A DNA stretch of 5,194 nucleotides from a bacterium (lineage in GTDB: Bacteria > Zixibacteria > MSB-5A5 > GN15 > FEB-12). Positions 1 through 5,135 of this stretch are shown piece after piece (the stretch's first letter is position 1; each line of letters begins with the position of its first letter). The DNA lies in assembly GCA_030612965.1 (NCBI GenBank), contig JAUWMW010000172.1, positions 1 to 5,194 of the forward strand. The letters are read 5' to 3'. The position numbers and the translations under genes were made by a program. The notes under the pieces are model-generated. The model made no database searches, had not been told where the DNA came from, and was given only the letters and a program-made list of their open reading frames with translations.

Positions 1-24
1 AACTTAAGGTCTATCGGTGATGCC

Positions 25-696
25 ATGGGCTACGGGTTGATGTCATGGACGCTGGGTATCCTGGCTATAACGATCATGGCATCGTCGGCGTGGGGTGAAG
101 TTGTCGTTGAGCCCGACAGCGCAGAAGCAGCGGACAGTGCCTTGGTCCCGGTGGATAGCCTGGCATTCGATTCCAGTTTGGCCGACAGTGCCCTCCACGT
201 CGACACTATTCTCTTCATGCCGGGAACAAAGTTGTCCGCCTACGCTTCGGTCAGCGATTCGATCGACCGGGAAAAGCGATTGCGACAAAAACCGATGTGG
301 GCCCTTTTCAAATCGATGGTAGTCCCGGGCTGGGGCCAAATCGGCAATAGACGCTACATCAAAGCAGCCGTATACTTCGGCCTCGAAGCCTGGATGATCG
401 GCGGCTCCATTCACTATGGACAACAAGCATCGGACTTCCGCCAACTGTTCGACAATACGCCGCGCGACGCCGTCAGTCTCCGCAATGACTATTACAGTCT
501 CTACCGGGACCGCCAGGATGAACGCAACAAGTACACTTGGTTTGCGGTAATCGTAGCCTTTTTTTCGATGTTCGACGCCTACGTGGATGCCCACCTGTCC
601 GGTTTCCCTCGTCAGGGCGAGGACAGTGATCTAACTCTGCAAGTCGCGCCGACTGAGAAAAACGGCGTAACGGCAGCGCTCTCACTCAGGTTTTAA
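25..696 (+). CDS. DUF5683-like envelope protein with signal peptide
   Basis: This is a 223-residue protein of unknown function. Residues about 7-24 form a hydrophobic segment ending SAWG, which looks like a signal peptide cleaved near residue 22-24, so the product is probably exported. Residues 28-60 are a low-complexity stretch rich in Asp-Ser pairs (DSA, DSL, DSS). The core starts near residue 91 with a Trp-containing segment and PGWGQ (101-105), then N108 and a hydrophobic helix (113-128). A polar Tyr/Arg-rich region (about 153-170) follows, then a second hydrophobic segment (171-183) leading into DAYVDAHL (184-191). This order (PGWGQ, two membrane-like helices, DAYVDAHL) matches what I recall of DUF5683. 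The C-terminus ends in an alternating strand with a final Phe, as in outer-membrane-associated proteins. The ATG at 25 has a GGTGAT box just upstream; an ATG at 40 would also leave an intact signal peptide. Envelope location is inferred and function unknown. Confidence 0.8.
   Translation: MGYGLMSWTLGILAITIMASSAWGEVVVEPDSAEAADSALVPVDSLAFDSSLADSALHVDTILFMPGTKLSAYASVSDSIDREKRLRQKPMWALFKSMVVPGWGQIGNRRYIKAAVYFGLEAWMIGGSIHYGQQASDFRQLFDNTPRDAVSLRNDYYSLYRDRQDERNKYTWFAVIVAFFSMFDAYVDAHLSGFPRQGEDSDLTLQVAPTEKNGVTAALSLRF
693..696. other. Shared TTAA: overlapping stop codons of convergent genes
   Basis: The plus-strand gene stops with TAA at 694-696. The minus-strand HD-GYP gene stops with TAA read from 695 to 693. 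The palindrome TTAA therefore serves both genes and no intergenic space is left. No hairpin plus T-run terminator can fit between them, so transcription of each gene must end inside the other or run through it. Confidence 0.9.
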
Positions 697-2138
697 TCTC
701 GCAGGATGAGTTCCCGGGCATTCAGGCCATAACGCTCCGGATCGATGAGACGGAGAATGTTGCGCTCTGATTGCTCCGGCAGCGACAAGTCGACCCATTC
801 CGGCTCCGGCAGCAGACCCTGCTGATTGCCGATGACCTTTACATACGGTCGGGCGCGGTCGGTGTCGTTGTTGGTCAGCACCAGCGCCACTTCATCCGTG
901 TTCAGCAGCACCAGCGATCCGGCCGGGTAGATGCCCACGATATCAGTGAAGATTTTCAGTAGGAAGGCGTCGAATTTGTCGTTCATCTGGTAATGCATCT
1001 TGCGCAGCACTTCATCCGGCGGAATCGCTTTCTTGATATAGACGCGACCCGAAGTCAGGGCGTCAAAATTGTCGGCTATCGATATGATCTTTGAGAACAG
1101 ATTGACCGGACGTTCGCGCCCTTCCAATATTGGATAGCCAGTGCCGTCCGGATTGATATGGTGCTCGTAGGCGCCGCGGGCGGCGCGTGCCGTGTGAACA
1201 TCGAGCTTGAGGCTGCGCAGGATTGTCTTGGCCCCCAAGAGCGGATGGCGCCGCATCTGGAGCCAGTCGTTTTCATCATAACGATCCGGTTTGCGAATGA
1301 GGTCGGTGGGCAGCTTCACTTTTCCGACATCGTGGAAAATGGCGGTGAAGCCGAGTTGCGCCAGCCGTGGTCGATCAAAACCGAGGCGCACCCCGGTCGT
1401 CAGTGAATAGACACAGACGTTGACCGAGTGGGCATAGGTGTAGTCGTCATAATCGCGAATTGCGGCCAGTTCGATCAACGATGATTCATCGCGCACGATG
1501 TGATCTATCAGAGTATGGACCACGCGCTTGGTCTTGGAGATATTAATCTGTTTGTTCTGAGCCACGCCCATTACGGTCTCCTGGACCACGTTCATGGCCC
1601 GAAAGAAATTGGCGCGGGCGGCGGTGCGAAAGTCGCGACGAATTTCTTCGGCTGTGTTGCGATGCTGGGAGTTTACCTCCTGGGCTGACAGCAGTCTAAC
1701 CTGCGATAGTTGAGTACTCTTGAGGCGCGCCGACAACTCTTCAATGTTGTCGGACCCCGGCTTGATCTTTGACACGAAAGCGAAAAACCCGCTCAATTCA
1801 CTCTCGGTAATGCCGTCGGCAAACAGCACGCCGCCCAGACCTATTTGCTTCCATTCTCTCACCACCGAGGCGGCGCCGGACAGGCCAGTATCATCGAAAC
1901 GAACCATCCGCTCATTGACAAAGTAGCGCCCCGATACCGTCTTGATAGAGACAGACCCTGAGTCTTTCGATAACTGGCTCAAGAGTTGGTGGAACGACTG
2001 ACACTGACGGATGAGGGTGCGATTATTCTCGTCGATAATACGGGCCGTCTTGTAGGCCACGAAGAAGGTGTTCAGCAACTGCTGTTCGACTTGTCCGCCG
2101 AGGAGGCGGGCCTGGGTTTGTTCGGTTAGGGTGGTCAT
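693..2138 (-). CDS. HD-GYP domain phosphohydrolase (probable cyclic di-GMP phosphodiesterase)
   Basis: This 481-residue cytoplasmic protein has no visible signal peptide or membrane segment. Residues about 16-145 form an N-terminal module resembling that of the upstream HEAT protein (F..K...., ENN, SF, a strand pair, then a GI/GL..F.DG motif). The HD-GYP core runs from about 225 to 370. It has H237 in YAHSVNV, HD at 269-270 in IFHDVGK, HP at 298-299, the GYP signature HHINPDGTGYP at 326-336, and D356 in ISIADNFDALTSGR. These are the expected metal ligands of an HD-GYP enzyme that opens cyclic di-GMP. In the family signature HHExxDGxGYP the Glu is Ile328 here, so activity or specificity could differ. 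The C-terminal part (YPAGSLVLLNT, then RPYV) is the usual HD-GYP tail. The start at 2138 is preferred because it makes an ATGA overlap with the upstream stop; an in-frame ATG at 2213 would add 25 residues buried in the upstream gene. The upstream ribosome site is weak (AAGAAG), which fits translational coupling. Confidence 0.92.
   Translation of the reverse strand: MTTLTEQTQARLLGGQVEQQLLNTFFVAYKTARIIDENNRTLIRQCQSFHQLLSQLSKDSGSVSIKTVSGRYFVNERMVRFDDTGLSGAASVVREWKQIGLGGVLFADGITESELSGFFAFVSKIKPGSDNIEELSARLKSTQLSQVRLLSAQEVNSQHRNTAEEIRRDFRTAARANFFRAMNVVQETVMGVAQNKQINISKTKRVVHTLIDHIVRDESSLIELAAIRDYDDYTYAHSVNVCVYSLTTGVRLGFDRPRLAQLGFTAIFHDVGKVKLPTDLIRKPDRYDENDWLQMRRHPLLGAKTILRSLKLDVHTARAARGAYEHHINPDGTGYPILEGRERPVNLFSKIISIADNFDALTSGRVYIKKAIPPDEVLRKMHYQMNDKFDAFLLKIFTDIVGIYPAGSLVLLNTDEVALVLTNNDTDRARPYVKVIGNQQGLLPEPEWVDLSLPEQSERNILRLIDPERYGLNARELILRD
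2135..2138 (-). promoter_or_regulatory. ATGA stop/start overlap (translational coupling)
   Basis: On the minus strand the HD-GYP start ATG (2138-2136) overlaps the TGA stop of the HEAT-repeat gene (2137-2135). The sequence just upstream of the ATG has only a weak Shine-Dalgarno (AAGAAG). Termination and re-initiation by the same ribosomes is therefore the likely mode, giving linked amounts of the two proteins. Confidence 0.85.
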
Positions 2139-4066
2139 ACTTCTTGTCCAAAAATATTCTCGCGCCTCCGCTGCAGAGCGTAGGAGGCTTGTCTGCGGAT
2201 ATCCGGCCGCCAACTCGATGACAACCTCACCAACATGCGTTCTCCCCTCTCGCTGGCATTAAAAGACAGCGCTTCAAACGCTGCCGTACGGCAGAAAACC
2301 AACCGGGCGTCACGAAGAAGGTTGTAACGGAGTATCATCTGTGACAGATACGCCACCGCCTGTTCCCCGCCAAGCAGCGAGTAGGCATTCAGGAGCGCCT
2401 GCTGATCGTCATGGTCCAAGGAGGGAAGATTTTCATCGTCGATCAGGGCGCCGATCGTCTCGAAGGCGGTGCTGCCGGAACGAGCGACAATCGCCTCCAC
2501 CGCCTGCCTCCGAATAGTCCGGTCGCTGTCGGCCACGAGACTCTGAAGCAGGCCGAGGGCTTCGGTGGAGGGGCAGTCCTTGAGGGCGGTGACCAACTCC
2601 ATGCGGACCAGCGGTTCCTCATGATCGACCACTCGCTCCAGGTATCTGAGAGCACGGGCATCACCTATCCGAGCGAGAATAGTGACCGAGTTACGCACCA
2701 CCTGCCAGCGTTTATCGAAGACTCCCTTGGCCACGATATCGATATTGTCCTGGCCCCGGGAGGTAAGGTAGTCCTTGAGTGCCTCGCGGTGATGTTCGTG
2801 CTCGAATTCGCCCACAAGGTCAGTGATGCCGCTCAACGCTTCCCATCCGAAACTGTCGAGGTACCGTTTGATCTCGGTAACACCGATGTCGGGATGGGTG
2901 TTCAGAGAGTCCGCCAGAACCGCCAGGCGCTCGCGACTGCCGGCGGTCATTCCGGCCTCTTTCAAACGTTCCGACCAGGCAGGCTTCTGTTGCTCCAAAC
3001 TCTCCTGCAGCTTCTTCAGATGACTCAGCAGCGCCCCTGCCTCGATCAGCTTGCCGGCAGCCACAAACTCATTGATAATCTTCTCACATATAGTTACAGC
3101 CTCATCCAGACCGGCCAACTCCGACTCCATGAGCAGGAATTCTTTCAGCATTTCGAGCGTCGACTCGTAAGGATCGAAGGAGGTATCCTCCTCCAGCAGT
3201 GACCGGATTGTCTCCTCTTCTTCTTCACTAATGGTGAAGCTACCGTACAGGTGAAGTTTGACGTCGGTCTTCCGCCCGGTCCCACCGGACGGTTCACCCA
3301 AGCCCAGCGCCCGGGTCAGTTCAATGGGTACGTTGACCCCGGCGTCGGCGGCCTCCGGTGAACTATCCTCATCTTCATCGACAGTTTCAAAGAATGTCGA
3401 TCGGGGCTCGAGACCAGACGAACCGGTGACTCTCTGAACCTGAGTCCCCGACGGCATCTCGCCGCTGTCATCGAGCGAGGCTTGCTCAATAGTCGTCGTG
3501 GGATCATCGGTCGGATTGAACAGCGTCGAGTACCGTTCTATGCTGTCGAGACCGAATTGGCCGCCACCGGCAGGCGCCGCATCATCCCGCTTCAGGTACT
3601 CTCTGACATCGAAGTCACTGTCGTACTCGGAGAGGGCCACATCCTTGAGGGTCTCAAACACGAAGCCGCTAATGCCCGCCTCCCAGATCAGGCCGACCAG
3701 GTCCTGGCTGCGATCCGGCGTGTTCAGGTAGATTCTGACTGCATCAAGCAAGCGGTAAACGCCGTCAACATCCAACCCACTCTGGAATTCGAACTCAGTG
3801 ATTCCGGTCTCGAAGAAGAGTTGAGCCAGTGCCTCCTCTTTGGATCGGTCCCGGTAGACGATCTCGCCTTTGCATTCCAGGGTATCCTTGTCTACTCGGA
3901 TTCGAAAAGCGCCATAGACGTTGACCAGGCTGACCAGTTTCTCGGCAAACGACCGCCTCATCGACTGTGGCAGCGGGTTGTTCTCAGGATACATTGAAAC
4001 AACCTTGACCACCTTGAGGAAATCTTTGAGGATGAACCCAATTTCTTTTTTCAGCGGCTCGTTCAT
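2135..4066 (-). CDS. HEAT-repeat protein with an N-terminal module shared with the coupled HD-GYP protein
   Basis: This 643-residue protein has no signal peptide or membrane helix and is presumably cytoplasmic. Residues 1-140 form a module like the N-terminus of the downstream HD-GYP protein (YPENN at 26-30, RSF at 38-40, strands, then GITEFEFQSGL at 88-98). Residues about 147-265 are a Ser/Thr/Gly/Asp-rich, probably disordered linker with an acidic cluster (DEDED). Residues about 280-375 are charged helices. From about 385 to 640 there are HEAT-type helical repeats, clearest at 453-530: RWQVVRNSVTILARIGD, then PLVRMELVTALKD, then RTIRRQAVEAIVARSG. A last repeat unit, DIRRQASYALQRR, lies near the end. 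HEAT solenoids bind proteins, so a scaffold or regulatory partner of the HD-GYP enzyme is a reasonable inference; no catalytic motif is seen. The start at 4066 has AGGA only two bases from the ATG, which is unusually close, but the N-terminal module requires this start. The gene is first in a two-gene unit. Confidence 0.85.
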   Translation of the reverse strand: MNEPLKKEIGFILKDFLKVVKVVSMYPENNPLPQSMRRSFAEKLVSLVNVYGAFRIRVDKDTLECKGEIVYRDRSKEEALAQLFFETGITEFEFQSGLDVDGVYRLLDAVRIYLNTPDRSQDLVGLIWEAGISGFVFETLKDVALSEYDSDFDVREYLKRDDAAPAGGGQFGLDSIERYSTLFNPTDDPTTTIEQASLDDSGEMPSGTQVQRVTGSSGLEPRSTFFETVDEDEDSSPEAADAGVNVPIELTRALGLGEPSGGTGRKTDVKLHLYGSFTISEEEEETIRSLLEEDTSFDPYESTLEMLKEFLLMESELAGLDEAVTICEKIINEFVAAGKLIEAGALLSHLKKLQESLEQQKPAWSERLKEAGMTAGSRERLAVLADSLNTHPDIGVTEIKRYLDSFGWEALSGITDLVGEFEHEHHREALKDYLTSRGQDNIDIVAKGVFDKRWQVVRNSVTILARIGDARALRYLERVVDHEEPLVRMELVTALKDCPSTEALGLLQSLVADSDRTIRRQAVEAIVARSGSTAFETIGALIDDENLPSLDHDDQQALLNAYSLLGGEQAVAYLSQMILRYNLLRDARLVFCRTAAFEALSFNASERGERMLVRLSSSWRPDIRRQASYALQRRRENIFGQEV

Positions 4067-4090
4067 GGTCCTACCACAAAGGTACTAATG

Positions 4091-4133
4091 TCGAAACCCC
4101 TCCTATGGCGGACTTTCAGCACAGGGGTTTCGA
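4091..4133. repeat. 10-bp inverted repeat upstream of the HEAT-repeat gene
   Basis: TCGAAACCCC (4091-4100) and GGGGTTTCGA (4124-4133) are perfect inverted copies around a 23-base loop. The near arm is 24 bases upstream of the HEAT gene ATG at 4066. If transcription starts further upstream on the minus strand, this hairpin lies in the 5' leader. In that direction AGGAGGGG spans the loop and the second arm. It could be a leader structure or just another interspersed palindrome. Confidence 0.75.
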
Positions 4134-4142
4134 TCTACAAGT

Positions 4143-4170
4143 CTCGCCCTTCGACTCCGCTCAGGGTGAG
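4143..4170. repeat. 28-base palindromic repeat, copy A
   Basis: The arms are CTCGCCC (4143-4149) and GGGTGAG (4164-4170), around the 14-base loop TTCGACTCCGCTCA. They pair except for one G-T position. Copy B at 4221-4248 matches at 24 of 28 positions. The word TTCGAC..CGCTCA with flanking GGGTGA is, as I recall, a very common interspersed palindrome in environmental bacterial genomes. Confidence 0.8.
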
Positions 4171-4183
4171 GTATTCAGTAGGC

Positions 4184-4203
4184 GGCAGACGTCCTCGTCT
4201 GCC
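4184..4203. repeat. 8-bp hairpin with 4-base loop
   Basis: GGCAGACG (4184-4191) and CGTCTGCC (4196-4203) form a perfect stem around the loop TCCT. There is no T-run on either side, so it does not look like an intrinsic terminator. It sits between repeat copies A and B. Confidence 0.75.
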
Positions 4204-4204
4204 C

Positions 4205-4214
4205 CGGTTAACCG
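4205..4214. repeat. Perfect 10-bp palindrome CGGTTAACCG
   Basis: This self-complementary 10-base word has no loop and lies between the 4184-4203 hairpin and repeat copy B. It could be a dimeric protein's operator half-site pair or part of the repeat mosaic; nothing distinguishes these. Confidence 0.5.
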
Positions 4215-4220
4215 CTTAGC

Positions 4221-4248
4221 CTCACCGTTCGACTTCGCTCACGGTGAG
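4221..4248. repeat. 28-base palindromic repeat, copy B
   Basis: The arms are CTCACCG (4221-4227) and CGGTGAG (4242-4248), a perfect 7-bp stem around the 14-base loop TTCGACTTCGCTCA. Against copy A the last base of the left arm (C to G) and its partner in the right arm (G to C) both change, so pairing is kept. The loop differs by one base. Both copies are in the same orientation, 78 bases apart. Confidence 0.8.
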
Positions 4249-4273
4249 GGCTACTGCGGGCATAGCGCAAAGA

Positions 4274-4285
4274 CAGGCTTGCCTG
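4274..4285. repeat. Short hairpin CAGGC-TT-GCCTG
   Basis: This is a 5-bp perfect stem with a two-base centre. It is small and could be chance, but it belongs to the same cluster of palindromes. Confidence 0.4.
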
Positions 4286-4373
4286 CCCTATTGTATAGTT
4301 AATCGGCTGATTCGGGGAATGGGTTTAACGGGTGATGGAGGCCTGAGCAGGTCTGGCGGACTTGCACCTGTGA

Positions 4374-4397
4374 TGACCGAATCTTCAGATTCGGTCA
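4374..4397. repeat. 10-bp hairpin with TTCA loop
   Basis: TGACCGAATC (4374-4383) and GATTCGGTCA (4388-4397) form a perfect stem around TTCA. It is followed nine bases later by a second hairpin of the same design (4406-4425). There is no T-run for a terminator. Confidence 0.8.
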
Positions 4398-4405
4398 CTT
4401 TCCCC

Positions 4406-4425
4406 GCAGAGTCTAAAGACTCTGC
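4406..4425. repeat. 8-bp hairpin with TAAA loop
   Basis: GCAGAGTC (4406-4413) and GACTCTGC (4418-4425) form a perfect stem around TAAA. It pairs with the preceding hairpin as a tandem of two four-base-loop structures. Confidence 0.8.
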
Positions 4426-4528
4426 CGGCACAACAAAGCGACTGTTAGGCGGTTCGCCACGCGATGGGCGGAGGCGCGAAGCGCATGAATAGTGCTTCTT
4501 TCGACCTTGACTTAGAAGACGGTATCTT

Positions 4529-4846
4529 GTGACCGTCTCGCGCATAGTGTCGATCACCGACGGCGACACGTTCCGGGTCGATGTCGATCACTGGCCAGCC
4601 ATCATCGGTGACAATATGCCGGTTCGGATCGCCGGCATCGACTGCCCGGAAATGAGAGGGGCAGATTCCCTAAAGGCCAGAGAAGCCCGCGACTTCGCCG
4701 CCGCTGAACTGTTGTCCGCACAGACCGTCACCCTCAGGGACCTAAACCGAGGGAAGCACTTCCGCATCGAGGCTGAGGTTTACGTTGACAGCTTGAATCT
4801 GGGGGAGCTACTCATACAGACAGAGCCATGTGAATCATGTAACTGA
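4529..4846 (+). CDS. Staphylococcal nuclease (TNase) family protein, short C-terminus
   Basis: This 105-residue protein contains the start of an SNase fold: IVSITDGDTFRV (residues 6-17), VRIAGIDCPE (32-41) and a strand KHFRIEAEVYVD (76-87) followed by NLGELLI. Aligned by eye to staphylococcal nuclease, D13, R33, D38, E41 and R79 match the calcium-binding and catalytic residues D21, R35, D40, E43 and R87. The family cleaves nucleic acid phosphodiester bonds. There is no signal peptide. After NLGELLIQ the protein ends in TEPCESCN, where relatives continue with a GLA segment and a further helix, so about 30-40 residues are missing. The other two frames downstream do not restore them. The start is GTG at 4529 because the frame is closed by TGA at 4508-4510 and no ATG precedes the fold; the ribosome site is weak. 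It is flanked on both sides by repeats, so it may be a decaying or transferred gene. Confidence 0.72.
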   Translation: MTVSRIVSITDGDTFRVDVDHWPAIIGDNMPVRIAGIDCPEMRGADSLKAREARDFAAAELLSAQTVTLRDLNRGKHFRIEAEVYVDSLNLGELLIQTEPCESCN

Positions 4847-4874
4847 AAACAGTCCACTACCCTTTTTTCAGGAC

Positions 4875-4942
4875 CTTCCCCAAAAATGGTTGAGGATTTC
4901 TGCTAATGTAGATTGAATCAAGGGGTTGGTGTTTTTGGGAAG
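4875..4942. repeat. Imperfect long-spaced inverted repeat
   Basis: CTTCCCCAAAAA (4875-4886) and TTTTTGGGAAG (4932-4942) are inverted copies with one extra C, 45 bases apart. A third related word, TTTTTGGGAA, recurs at 5169-5178, on the far side of the palindromic element. This could mark the edges of an inserted segment or be chance A/T-run similarity. Confidence 0.4.
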
Positions 4943-4952
4943 TGGAACGACT

Positions 4953-5084
4953 TGTCATGCCGGACTTGATCCGGCATCCAGTTCCGGATTCAAAGACTGG
5001 ATACTGGCGTTCGCCAATATGATGAAAGTAGGCAAGTATGACAAAAAAAGAGGAAGATGGATTCCCGCCTGCGCGGGAATGACA
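4953..5084. repeat. Composite palindromic element of three hairpin modules
   Basis: The element is bounded by TGTCAT (4953-4958) and ATGACA (5079-5084). Module 1 is ATGCCGGA-CTTGA-TCCGGCAT (4957-4977), a perfect 8-bp stem. Module 2 is ATACTGGCG-TT-CGCCAATAT (5001-5020), with one mismatch. Module 3 is ATTCCCGC-CTGC-GCGGGAAT (5061-5080), a perfect 8-bp stem. Module 1 reads TGTCAT, stem, ATCC; module 3 has the same boundary words inverted (GGAT, stem, ATGACA). ATCCAG (4976-4981) also pairs with CTGGAT (4997-5002). Such palindromes are, from memory, widespread interspersed repeats in many phyla; no transposase is present, so any mobility would be borrowed. Confidence 0.82.
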
Positions 5085-5109
5085 GAGTGCGCGCGCGTTC
5101 ACCCCGAAT

Positions 5110-5135
5110 GTCGGCGCACGGGGACGTTCGCCGAC
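5110..5135. repeat. 7-bp inverted repeat GTCGGCG / CGCCGAC
   Basis: GTCGGCG (5110-5116) and CGCCGAC (5129-5135) are perfect inverted copies with a 12-base loop. It follows the composite element and a 12-base alternating purine-pyrimidine run, GTGCGCGCGCGT (5087-5098). It looks like a further interspersed palindrome. Confidence 0.65.

Larger units (their letters stand above)
4067..4528. other. Hairpin-rich intergenic region between divergent genes
   Basis: This 462-base stretch must carry the promoters for the minus-strand HEAT/HD-GYP unit and the plus-strand nuclease, but I find no convincing -35/-10 pair for either. It is instead filled with short inverted repeats at 4091-4133, 4143-4170, 4184-4203, 4205-4214, 4221-4248, 4274-4285, 4374-4397, 4406-4425 and a weak GCGC-GAA-GCGC at 4474-4484. 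A 10-base word, TGGCGGACTT, occurs twice (4106-4115 and 4354-4363). The small open frames here translate the repeats and show no protein-like character. Confidence 0.75.

Noticed and set aside
2139..2213. Upstream ATG at 2213 giving the HD-GYP protein 25 extra residues
   Set aside because: The extension lies entirely inside the HEAT gene, while the ATG at 2138 gives a classical ATGA overlap and starts just before the shared N-terminal module.
2411..3202. Long plus-strand open frame (263 codons) inside the HEAT-repeat gene
   Set aside because: It lies antisense to a well-supported coding region, shows no recognisable domain or motif, and is explained by the codon bias of the real gene. The same holds for 3482-3997 (+) and 43-594 (-).
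4143..4248. Possible CRISPR array from the two 28-base repeats
   Set aside because: There are only two copies at 86% identity, the interval between them itself contains palindromes, and no cas genes are in the window.
4507..4528. TTGACT (4507-4512) as a -35 box for the nuclease
   Set aside because: No -10-like hexamer sits 16-18 bases downstream; TATCTT at 4523-4528 is only 10 bases away and abuts the start codon.
4105..4569. Small open frames on both strands in the intergenic gap (4105-4302, 4244-4492, 4288-4569)
   Set aside because: They translate the hairpin repeats, overlap one another in different frames, and the last also runs into the nuclease gene antisense.
4847..4870. T-run at 4863-4868 as an intrinsic terminator after the nuclease
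   Set aside because: No stem-loop precedes the T-run.
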